A stretch of 64,000 nt of DNA, from assembly GCA_002633025.1 (NCBI GenBank), contig NMRB01000624.1, positions 47,892-111,891 of the forward strand. The letters run 5' to 3'. Each line of letters begins with the position of its first letter. Within the stretch, counting starts at the first letter, position 1. A model generated the notes under the pieces. The model had not been told where the DNA came from and did no database searches. It worked only from the letters and a program-made list of their open reading frames with translations. Below are positions 1-12,000 of this stretch, in pieces. Made by a program: the position numbers and the translations under genes. This DNA is from Notospermus geniculatus. Lineage: Eukaryota > Nemertea > Pilidiophora > Heteronemertea > Lineidae.

Positions 1-283
1 AAATGTTCAACAGGAGCTCACCAGAGCATGTTGACACCTCGAAAGCGCGATGACAAATAAGGTGGCGCCCTCCTGGCGTCGTGGGGTCTATCATGTTCTG
101 AGCCTTCGTTTGAGGTGTTTGCAGGGCGTTTGCAATTCTCTTGCTCGTCGCATGGGGGCTTTTTGTTCGTTCACGTCAGCTTTAAAGGGTCACTGTATTC
201 CTTCCCTATCCTGTGCTAAACATAGGAGGCATCTATCGACAATGTTTTAAACTACCGCTTATCAACCTCGCCCCATAGAGTAA

Positions 284-776
284 AGCCTAGTGCACATCGA
301 CCTTGCGACTGGAAGCAACTACCGACAGGTGTTTCCGGCAACAGTGGGCGATTGGCTGGAAACAGCAGCAACTGATCAAATGCTCAAACAGGCCGATGTG
401 CGCGCCCCGGCAACGCTATTGCTGACTGTTGCCGCTACTTACAGCCAGTTGCTCATGTTCTACTCGTTGCCGACCGTTGCTTCTAGTTGTCTTCAGTCGC
501 TCTCGATGTGCACGCTCTGGCAATGAATTTCCTTTGTTTGTGGAGCACACCTGATCATGTGATGGAATCCCGAGTGGTCCGCTCGGAAGACATCGACAAT
601 TTCCGTGTAGCATTCAGTTCAGTTGCCTGTTCGATGTGCGCGCTCCAGATTGAAGACTGGATTGTGCCACTTGTTGCCGCAATGACCAGTTGTAACCGAT
701 GTGCGTGGAACGCATACATCGATAGCGACTGTTGCATTCATTTGCTTCCAGTCGCAAGGTCGATGTGCGCTAGGCT
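284..776. mobile_element. MITE with TAA target duplication
   Basis: 493 bp, inverted ends AGCCTAG(T/C)GCACATCGACC, TAA at 281-283 and 777-779. Rich in gttgc/gcaac motifs, no coding content. Truncated inverted relatives occur at about 51880-52324 and 56978-57421. A 3-bp TAA target fits PIF/Harbinger-type MITEs. Confidence 0.85.
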
Positions 777-1558
777 TAACTCTCATTCCTTGGGTGTCCA
801 CATATGCATTATTGTAATCATACATTCTCCAACACTGGGGCGAAAGGCAAAAATATGGTATCTTGGAGAATAATGCAATCACCACCGGTGGTGCCAGCTG
901 TTGACAAAACGTAAACTGAATGATGTAACACGGACAACCCCACGACAGTGACGTCGAAGATGTTGCGTCAGATTCGACCATTCCTGTATCTTGGATGGTG
1001 TCACGTCAGCCTGTTTCAGATCGAGGTTCTGGTTGAGATTTCAGCAGAAGTGTGCAGATCTGCGAATTCGAGAATCGTCTATAGATGAGTTTCACTAGCA
1101 GCCATCTTACCAAAATTAGTACCGGTAGGTCATCACCATGGGAATTCTCTTCCAGTCTGACAGATGACTGTTTCCCCGTCCCCGATGACGATGACCTAAT
1201 TTTGGCAAGATGGTTGCTAGCGAAACTCATTTATATCAAAGTAAGAAAAACATGGCACACTGACACACTGCACACCACACATGGCATCGCTCAAATGGCA
1301 TTTCTGTGGTTCTCAATGGGGAGCGCCAATTGGTCACGTGATGACTACTGATAGAGCAGACGAGACACCTAGCGTTGACCTAGGCCCATTGTTCGAGAGA
1401 TGCGGTTCACCAAGCACGGCCAATCACACCTTGAATCGTCATGAATAATAGGTGGCATTGGTGTACTATCCGTTCAAAACCACGCGTATATTCTCGCGTG
1501 GTCTGCGTGATCGGGGTTCCCTATTCATTACAATTAACACACCAGCCATGATACAGGG
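777..1558. repeat. Duplicated region, first copy
   Basis: Starts aactctcattccttg and runs to acaccagccatgata. The same sequence recurs at 2251-2818 with indels (1330-1525 is missing there). N at 1586 lies between. Likely two alleles placed in series. No gene recognised. Confidence 0.8.
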
Positions 1559-1670
1559 CTCACATTTGGGGGCGATGTGGGCGACNCCTATCCTCGCTAA
1601 ACATAGGAGGCATCGATCGACAATGTTGTTTCTAAACTACTGCTTATCAACCTCACCCCATGCAGAGTAA

Positions 1671-2250
1671 TGCGGATGTCAGGTCACACTGCGATTGCCT
1701 GCGCTACGACAGAACAGTCGGCATCTAGTGTCACAATCATGGTCAGGTCACAAAAACGAAAATGTGCACGGTCGTCATGGAACAGGCAACATCTGCTTGC
1801 AGGGAATCGTAACCGTGTTCAGTCAGGTCACCAGCGACTACAGCATCGCAAGTTCTAGCAATCATGTGACTTGTCATCATGTGACTTTTTCAAGATGGCA
1901 GTGCCCATGCAGGGTACAAAAATGCTCGCCACTGATTGGTTAACTAAAATAGACCAACTTCTTGATAATCGCATGACGTTGTAACTCAAGTCAGGTCGAC
2001 TGCGACTGGATTACGCCCGTCGGGATCATGATTCGTCGTGGTGCAGAAGTTCAACATGTTGAACTCTTGATCCGTGATCTTTTTGGTCGGCGACTGATTC
2101 CGATCGACGCAAGTGAGACGCAACTGCAGTCATGTCACACCAGATCAGCGACTGATTTGTTCCACGCTGTCGTGCCTCAGACGCAAAGTGATCCAGAAAA
2201 GTCAGCCTGCGCCTGTTCTGTGCCATCGCAAGGTCGACCTGACATCGCCA
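1671..2250. mobile_element. Second MITE at the equivalent TAA target
   Basis: 580 bp with ends TGCGGATGTCAGGTC and GACCTGACATCGCCA and TAA on both sides (1668-1670, 2251-2253). The flanks (cagagtaa ... taactctcattccttg) are those that surround the 284-776 MITE in the first copy of this region. Confidence 0.82.
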
Positions 2251-2818
2251 TAACTCTCATTCCTTGAGTGTCCACATATGCATTATTGTAATCATACATT
2301 CTCCAACACTGGGGTGAAAGGCAAAAATATGGTATCCTGGAGAATAATGCAATCGCCACCGGTGGTGCCAGCTGTTGACAAAACGTAAACTGAATGATGT
2401 AACGCGGACAACCCCACGACAGTGACGTCGAAGATGTTGCGTCAGATTCGACCATTCCTGTATCGTGGATGGTGTCACTTCAGCCTGTTTCAGATCGAGG
2501 TTCTGGTTGAGATTTCAGCAGAAGTGTGCAGATCTGCGAATTCGAGAATCGTCTATACATGTAGATGAGTTTCACTAGCAGCCATCTTACCAAAATTAGT
2601 ACCGGTAGGTCATCACCATGGGAATTCTCTTCCAGTCTGACAGATGACTGTTTCCCCGTCCCCGATGACGATGACCTAATTTTGGCAAGATGGTTGCTAG
2701 CGAAACTCATTTATATCAAAGTAAGAAAAACATGACACACTGCACACCACACATGGCATCGCTCAAATGGCATTTCTGTGGTTCTCAATTCATTACAATT
2801 AACACACCAGCCATGATA
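2251..2818. repeat. Duplicated region, second copy
   Basis: Matches 777-1558 with indels. It runs directly into the intron before the ABCA5 exon at 2870. Confidence 0.8.
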
Positions 2819-2869
2819 TTCTCTTCTTTTTTTCTGTTGGAGGGTGTGTAATTTTTGGTACCGTTTCAG

Positions 2870-3071
2870 GATACGCATGGAAGTGAAGCTGATTATATGC
2901 TGTTCGATACAGAACGAGATATGATCGAATATTACATTAAGTTGCCCGAGGAAAAAGCCCTCGAACTGAATGGTTTAACATTCAATAATCTGCAGCAACA
3001 GTCTGTTGATTACACGATCCGCACGCCAGCCAAGTCCTTACCATCTCTTAAAGAGGAATTTGATGTTCCAG
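2870..3071 (+). CDS. ABCA5: ABCA5 exon: first ectodomain segment
   Basis: Acceptor ccgtttcag and donor gtaatc frame 202 nt, open in phase 0 and ending in phase 1. The peptide ([19 protein letters not shown]..., ending KEEFDVPG) lies where ABCA5 has the acidic first extracellular loop. No upstream exon is visible in 1-2869. The next recognised exon does not fit its phase, so an exon is missing between them. Confidence 0.6.
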
Positions 3072-6000
3072 GTAATCATATTTCTGTCAATTCCTAATGG
3101 TTAGTGATAAAACCCGGAATGAAACGAAATGAAACCATCGAAATGAGAGTCGCAAGGAATTTGAGAATTAACGTTGCAGACGTATGCTTCCGCCTTGAGA
3201 TTGACGTTTTTTTCGACATATACCACACAAAATCAAATTGAATTATTATTTTAAAATCAATCATCATCATCATATACGAAATTCCCTTCGGTGCTCCTTA
3301 AGTTACCGCCAGTTTTTGTTCTGTGTTTTCTTCACTTCATTCAGTTGGCGCATAAAGCAAACGTCAATTTCGGAGCAGATTCTACGTTAACCACTTAAAT
3401 ATCGGTATTACAAACAATAAGACAATGAAACGAAAATAAATTGATGCAAATCATGCCCATTTCGATGATTTCATTTCGTTTCGTTTTGTTCCGGGTTTTA
3501 TCACTAACCAATTCCTAATGCATTGTGTCTCAACGTCAGCTGAGTGTCTGCTCTAGCTGCCTCTTGTTAGGACTTCTCTCTGCTGTTTTACAACCATTGA
3601 AAACCATGATTGATTTTGTGTACATTTGTATTTTTGTTAGCTTGAAACATATGTTATAACTCATGATTTCTATCACATTCTAATTGATTTTTTGCCTGGT
3701 ATTACATCGATGCGTTGATGATATACGATAGTGTGTTTTGAAATCAGAAGACACCTTTGAGATAAGAAATTTATTTTGGTGGAAAAATTTGTTTTCTCCC
3801 AATCATTCAGATCTATGGAATTTGTGCATCTAAATCCTCTTAAAGACAGATTAAGATGGAAATTCCCAGTTAAATGATTCACATGGCAACAAACTGTGCA
3901 CTGAGTCACCTGCCACACCCATCAGATGACCTGCAGCTACTGTTATTTATCGTATTTATGCGTCTTTTAGCACACTGCACTTACAATCGACATTCGCTAA
4001 TATTCGAATTTAAGCACAATGCGCTTAAATTCAAACAAGAAGTGATGTGACCAATGATTTCAAAAAGAACATCCATTTTATTAGTGTATCTCGTACAGCC
4101 ATACGCTAAGTGTATTTCATACAGTTTGCGTCAAACATTCAACAACTACAATGTAGACCAACTCGTCGAATACCGGTGGCTTGCCGGCGGGTCAGTTTGC
4201 CAGACCCAGTTTGCCAATCACAGACAACGATCGCAGTGGCATGTGCTGATAACCACAACCAATGGACTAATTATCGTTTGTGTATCGGTTTTGTTCCAGA
4301 AAAGTATAAGCACATGTGCTTATAATCGGGTGTAGGCTAACGAAGGCGGAAAAAAGGCCTTAAAACAAGTGATTTTCCTGTTTATAAGTGCATGTGCTTA
4401 AATACGCATAAATACAATATGCTTCAACAGTTTTTGAAATGGCACTCTCATCTGTGGACTCTACATATCTGCATATTGGTCTATGTCTATGTGCTTCTCA
4501 GAAACAAAGTTACAATGTATAAAAAATTAACAAGAAAAGTGCCATATAATTGTATGCACATTATCATCATTCACTTTCAGAAAGGTGTCGACCACTTGAT
4601 AACCGGTATTATCAAGGGCCTTGCAAGGCTGCTATGTACAGAGACTCTGGCTTTCTTCAACTGCAGATACTTGTGAACACAGCCATATCAAGAGTAGGTC
4701 ATCTTTGATGTTCACCTTGGTTCCTCCCAGAAGAAGTGTCACAATTTCTCTCAAACGAACTTAAGGGATTTACAGGTCGTCATTGCGTCGTGAAGCAACT
4801 CGCAGCAACTACATGTAGCTTACCAGCGATGGAAGCCAACTCGGAGTGACTGATCAGTTGCCGATTTTGTCGTCCTGATCGGTGCGTTTGCATCTCCGAG
4901 CAACTGCCAGATCCGGTAGTTGCCGCAGTTTGCTTCGAGTTGCCCATGTTCTACTTTTCGGGGACTTGTCTCCAGTTCCACTCTGATCCGTTGACCTGCG
5001 CCTGCTGTTCAAGGTGACTGTCAGTTGCTCCGAGTTCCTCTCAGTCGCTGAAATTGTGACCTGTGCGTGGTGTTTTTTTATCTGCGACGGATCCGTCGAG
5101 TTGCTTCAAGGTGCAATGTCAACCTGTAAGCACCTTTACAGAAAATTGCATCCACTTTGTTTGGCACCCTCTGACAGATGATCTTTGTTCTGGACATTAT
5201 CCTTAGTCCTCCCGTGGATACTTTCCAAGGGAGAGTTTTCTTGTGCGAGTTGGCTCTCTATGGGCAACTGAACTTTTGAGCAGTTGTTTGTGACTTTGGT
5301 CTCACCATAAGCCATACTATGGCCATATAAAAAAATCTTTAGTTTAGCATCAGCCACACTTGTGAAAAGTGAGGACGGAGGAGGTTTTTTATTTTTAATT
5401 TTATTTTTCATACTGAAACGTGATCATTGAAAGAGAGCTTTGAAGCATTGCAGCTTAAATCATACAATCGACAAACTCCTAGAAACTCAAAAACGTTTTT
5501 TTTCAAAAAGTACAAATACGAGTCAGGGGCTCAATTGAGGATCATCAAAGTTTGTTGTAAAATGGTTAAAGTACCGGTAGCAGGAAAAAAAATTTAATTT
5601 TTAAAAAAAAAATTTGAGGAGGCAAGAAATTTCGAGGCGGGAAGTGATGCTAAACTATATTTTTTTTAGGTGGCCTAAGGAACACTTAGTATGAATTGCC
5701 AATTATGAGGCAGCATCCATAAAAAAACTTGGGTGGATAGGCACAGTTAATTTTTTGTTGTGTTTCTCNTCAATCTCCAGAATTCACAAATTTTCGACCC
5801 CAACCGGGGTCTTTTTCAAGTGGAACTTTACAATCTGAAACTCTAGAAAAGACTCTTTTCTAGAGTTTCAGATTGTAAAGTTCCACTTGAAAAAGACCCC
5901 GGTTCAGATTGTAAAGTTCCACTTGAAAAAGACCCCGGTTGGGGTCGAAAATTCGTGAATTCTGGAGAAAGACCCCGGTTCAGATTGTAAAGTTCCACTT

Positions 6001-9000
6001 GAAAAAGACCCCGGTTGGGGTCGAAAATTCGTGAATTCTGGAGATTGACTGAATTGAAAATAGTGATATTTGAAAAAGGTTAGTCTGCAAACTTGAGGGG
6101 GGATATCCCCTCCTTGAAATTTTTGAGGGTGGATCATCCCCCATCCCCCCCTCTGGCGGAAACACTGGCGTGGTGTTGTTTTTTTTATCTGCGACGAATC
6201 CGTCGAGTTGCTTCAAGATAGATGCAATGTCAACCTGTAAGCACCTTTACAGAAAATTGCATCCACTTTGTTTGGCACCCTCGGACAGATGATCTTTGTT
6301 CTGGACATTATCCTTAATCCTCATCTTGTTGTGGATACTGTCCACGGAGAGTTTTCTTGTGCGAGTTGGCTCTCTATGGGCAACTGAACTTCTGAGCAGT
6401 TGTTTGTGACTTTGGTCTCAGCATAAGCCATACTATGGCCATATAAAAAAATCTTTAGTTTAGCATCAGCCACACTTGTGAAAAGTGAGGACGGAGGAGT
6501 TTTTTTATTTTTAATTTTATTTTTCATACTGAAACGTGATCATTGAAAGAGAGCTTTGAAGCATTGCAGCTTAAATCATACAATCGACAAACTCCTAGAA
6601 ACTCAAAAACGTTTTTTTTCAAAAAGTACAAATACGAGTCAGGGGCTCAATTGAGGATCATCAAAGTTTGTTGTAAAATGGTTAAAGTACCGGTAGCAGG
6701 AAAAAAAAATTAATTTTAAAAAAAAAAATTTGAGGAGGCAAGAAATTTCGAGGCGGGAAGTGATGCTAAACTATATTTTTTTTAGGTGGCCTAAGGAACA
6801 CTTAGTGTGAATTGCCAATTATGAGGCAGCATCCATAAAAAAACTTGGGTGGATAGGCACAGTTAATTTTTTGTTGTGTTTCTCAGATCTACATCGGATT
6901 CCTTTCAGGTGATAGGCAATGCGACCGACCTGACACTTCCCACCGTGTCAATCCAGTTCTTGCCCATGTTCGAGTTCAAACCAAATATCAGGGCAATACG
7001 TGGCATGACAGCCGTCATCCTCATCTTTGCCTACTCTCCTATCATCAATTTCCTGCTGATCAATCTCGTAGCGGAGAAGGAGAAGAAGATACGCGAAACC
7101 ATGAGGATTATGGGAACAATTGACTCGGCGTACTGGTATGTCAAAAGATCACCATTAGGCCAATGAAATTACATTTATAGTTTCTTGTCACCGCCCGCAT
7201 GTGATTTTGGCCCCACATCAAAAAATTTCATTATTTCAAAAGTTCATCTTTTCAAGGGGGGAGGAGTCAGGGAAAAGATGAAGTCACTTTGTCTTTTTTG
7301 GCATCAATGTAATTTTGAGACGGCCCCTAAATAGAACTTCCTTTTAGCAACCAAAATATTTTTTCAGTACAGGGTACGGTAACCAAATACGTTTTTGTTG
7401 GAAGATATGTGAACGATGATACAAAAAACAATGTTTTTTCCCCTGATCTTACAATGGGGAACCTGCATGACTGCAGATGGCGCAGTCAGTAAGACCCGAA
7501 TGACGTACTGACGTCACTTTTTTCGCTGTTGACGTCACGTCGTCAAAGCATGTGTACATTTTTCTACACAATTTTCCGTGGAAATTTCCCCAAAAGACGT
7601 TGTCAGTACTGGCATCCTGTGGAATTTCTGACGAAACAAAGCAGTGATATATGGAGAACTTTGAATACGAAACAGGACAGTGTAATTTAATCAAAATTGA
7701 ACCAAAGAGAGTGGTTTATTTTGGGGCAAGAAGTAAATGGAAATACTGTTAGAAAATAGGACTTCTGGGTCTTACACTGACAGCGCCATGTCGTGGCGTA
7801 GTTTTGCGGGTTCCTCATTGGATTGTAACTTTACTGTCTCATTTTCAGGTTTTCGTGGAGTATCATCTATGGTGTCATCATCTCTATAATATCAATAGTG
7901 TCCACAGTTATCATCAAACTGACAGGCATCCTCAGATACAGTGATGGCATCTTGTTGTTCTTACTCCTTTTGTTCTATGGCATAACCATCATGCACCTTG
8001 CCTTTGCCTTGATGCCACTTTTCAAGAAGGCGAATGTTGCTGGGACAGTTGGCATGTTAGTGACACTAGTAGTGGGTTGCCTTTATCTGCCGGTAAGTAT
8101 GGATAGATAGTAAACATAAGTCGTCTCCGAATTTTGCAAATTTTCGACCGCAACTGGGGTCTTCCTCAGACACTTTCTAGTTGAAATCCCAGAAGTGAAT
8201 GAGGTGGATCCCAATTATACATGGGCCGTATGCACCAAACGAAGATTATCTTGAACTCAGGTTGAGCCACAACTTTTCAATTGTTCAGGTTTGCCAGGGC
8301 ATGATGTGACAATGGAAAAGTTGTGGCTCAACCCGAGTTCAAGATAATATTCATTGGTGCATACGGCCCATAGATCTAAAGTAAGGAAACCCTGTGCAAA
8401 CAGGGAGGCTTGAAAAGTTTAGTAGTCTGTTTTATCAAAAATAGATCCATGTTCCATAATGACTACCGGCACAACTAGATATCCAAAAAACAGCACAAAA
8501 ACGACACACAGTACACTATAAATCAGAAAGTTGTCTCCGAGATCCCAGAGGTGAATCACCTCTGGGATCTCTTCTACATAGCGCCTGAGGAAGACCCCGA
8601 TTGGGGTCAAAAATTTGCGAAATATTCGGAGACGACTTTCTGATTTACCGGTACAACTACATGTAAAATGTGGCTGTGGATGTCCTTTGATTTTATTGAA
8701 CTAGAGTTCCGTAAGAATGTCACCCAATTCCCCTTGTCTGTTCCCGATAAAAAGATACCTGTCATATCCATGTTTCAGATCAACTTGACGAGTACAACTA
8801 CCATAACTGGGATGCCTCAAACCACCATATCTGCAGCTTGGCAGTGGGTCTTGTGCCTTCTTTCACCAATTGCCCTTGGTTTAGTCGTTGACAAGGTATA
8901 TTAGCGTTTTTATCAAGGATGTCATAGCAGACTGCAATTCATTCTTGTAGTTGTAGTCGGAGTTGGAAAGGTGCTAAACCTTGCTTATGTTTGGTCACCC

Positions 9001-12000
9001 TACGAGTGTTGCCAAGTACAACATGCACATGCAGTGAATCTAAAGCACGCATTTTACGACATATGAATTTTATAAAGAATATGAAATAGAAATCGGGTTT
9101 CTAAGGTGAAAGACATTGTTTCCTACCAGAATCGAACCCACGGACCCTCGCATAAGGCATCAATCGCCAGCACTAAGGGGCAGCAAGCCTTAAACCACTA
9201 GGCCAAATCCCCATCTTCAAAAAAAGATGATTCAATGGCCCATGTTTAAACGAGGCGTCCATCAGTACCCCGCGAGTAGTCCAAACAATCTCCGAATATG
9301 AATTTTATAGTCAGCATATTTCTCTATTTTATCAGCATCATACATTCAAACTTTTCTGACAATGTGTATTGTTCCAGGCTCAGCTGCTGGAGGTGACACA
9401 TAGAGGGCTGAAATTTGATACTCTAGGAGTTGGTGATTTCCCTGCCTATGGTCCACTGATCATGCTAATCTTGGATTGTATATTGTATGGTTTCATAGCA
9501 TGGTACCTGGAGAGAATAGTCCCAGGTGAGCATTGATTCTACCTGAATCTAAAGCTGCGTTTACCAGACAACCGGAATGCGGATCGCCGAAACGGAACAC
9601 GGAATAGACATCTGTTTGCTCCAAGCCATTTCCGTTCATCCATTTATCTGCGTGCAGTTTGCAGAAAGTGAAAGACTGATCACTTGGTGTAGCGATTTTT
9701 CCGTCCAAATAAAATTCCGCGCACTCTAGAGCACCGTGATTGGACAGGGACGGACCAAACCTGCGCCATGCTTACAATGCGTGCAGGTTTACCACATTCT
9801 GTATACTGCGTTCCGTTTCCGGGATCCGCATTCTGCTTACCGCATGTCAGGTAAACGTAGCTTAAGGCTGAGTATCCATAGGCTGTTCCCTTGTGGCATG
9901 TTCCCTTGTTCTGTCATGTGGACCTGAGCCGTTAGTACAATGAGACCTGCCTTCTGCCCTATGAGAATGGCCAATAAGCAAGTCAAAGGGTCATTAAGAC
10001 CGCCACCACCTCATAGGTGGCGGTCTTCATTGGTTTTACTGAATTCTGAATGTCTCTGGCAACATGGTTTCAGATGGATAAACGTGAAAACGTTGAAAGT
10101 GATTATTTGGTGACAAATGCACATGGTCCAAATACTGCAGCAACTGTTTACAACGCAAAGGATGATGTTGAGGACGTGTCTCCTGAACTGAAGGGAAAGG
10201 AGGCAATCAGGTATTCAAAGCATTGTTCCGGTATCCAGCTAACCTGCCTTCATTTCACTTGCTACCAAGAATCAACTATAACCATACAAATGATCTTTGA
10301 ATTCACCTGTTTACGAGGATCCCACTTCTTGTACTCTTTCGGGGAATTGGGGGCTTCGTATTGTGTTGACTTTTGTTACCAAATTTATTGAATACAATTC
10401 CTGAACTGTTTTCTTTTAATTCAGAATTTTTGGTGCGACAAAAAAATTCAAGAAAGTGACAGCTGTGGACGGTAAGTACCCAATACATTCTATTGCCGTA
10501 AAGGTATTGCCACTTTTTCTCAACAGCCGGCACCACTGCGCCACTCTCCAACCCAGGGAATAACTACGTTGTTGGTGAATGACCCGATTTACTCCGTACA
10601 TTTTGTAATGCATTTTTGTAGTTCGACTTGCTGCCGCTTGTAGCTCCCTCAACACCGGCAGTCAAATTGCCCATCAGTGATCGCATCGGCTGTGGTCCTT
10701 TAAGTCATGGTGCCTGCAATTTCTTTAGCGACACCACTAAAATATATGGTCTTTTTTGCAATTGCAGACTTGAGCCTTGATATCTATGAAGGCCACATCA
10801 CATGTCTCCTGGGTCACAATGGTGCTGGTAAAACAACTCTGGTCAATATGTTGACAGGTGTCATGCATCCTTCATCAGGAACTGCAATGATATATGGATA
10901 TGTGAGTATCATCATTGTTTGGGTAGTTTATTTGTGATTACACAATTAGAGTCAGTTGTCAGATTGGTGCAATGGAAACATCGTGCCTGTCACCTCTGAG
11001 GTTCCACGTTTGATCCCCGATTGGGTGACTCTCTCTGACAGCGCACATTTTCTTCGGGCACTCCGGTTTCCTCCTGCAGTACATAAAATTCCCCCAATTT
11101 TGTCTATAGAGGTATCCCACCGACGTCACACGGCTGCCATATTGGCCGTCAAAAGGAAGCCATGGAGGCTGCCATCTTGTTCTCGGTTCAAAAGTTTAGC
11201 GGCCCATACAGACCACTGGGAGCATACAACTCAACAAATCACTTTACCTCTCACAGTTTCTGAGTAGTTGGTCTGGTGTGAAAACCGTGTTGAAAACAAA
11301 GCGAATCGTCCATACGGCTTGCTGTAGAAGAGGCCAATGACTGCCGACAACGTTAAAACTGCGTGCTGAATGCTGTGACGTTGCGTCATTTGACGGCCAA
11401 AATGGCGGAGATTTTGAGCTATGACGTCACGTGGGAAACCTCTATAGAGCTAACAATGCGGTCTTTGGTGCTCGGCTCTTCAATATTTAAAATTTACGAG
11501 ACCACAGTGTGCTGATAATGTATAAAGTACTGGTAGACCTACAGATGTAGTCTGCACCAGATGGCATGTTGTCAACAGAGTACATGTACATGTACATGCA
11601 ATTAGTGGTGTATTCTTGACACGTTCTGCTCCATCTTAATAAATTTCAGGATATTTCTGATCCCAATGAGGTATATTATTGATGAGGAGCATGATTGGCC
11701 TGTGTCCGCAAGAAAACTGTCTCTTCGATACCCTCAGTTGTACTGAACACCTGGAAGTTTACGCCAGCATCAAGGGGGTACCAGCCAGTGATGTGCAGCA
11801 GAAGGTTAGTTCTTTCTTTGCAAGGCTCAGGGGATATACATGTACATGTAGGCCTACAGGTAGTGCGGAGTTGTACCAACACACCTATCCAAACATGTCA
11901 AACGAGCTTGCCAGCCAAGTGCTTTTTTCCTACAAGTCACATCATGTGTTTCCCAAGTGATAAAATCAATCCCATTATAGAAGTTACTGATCAATAAATA

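Noticed and set aside
487-981. ORFs of 120-128 residues on both strands near 0.5-1 kb
   Set aside because: They lie mostly in the TAA-flanked MITE and its flank, and no domain is recognisable.
9118-9220. Functional tRNA gene (Leu/Ser type)
   Set aside because: A and B boxes fit, but the acceptor stem pairs poorly; more likely a SINE head. The same holds for 42222-42295, whose anticodon would also be unusual.
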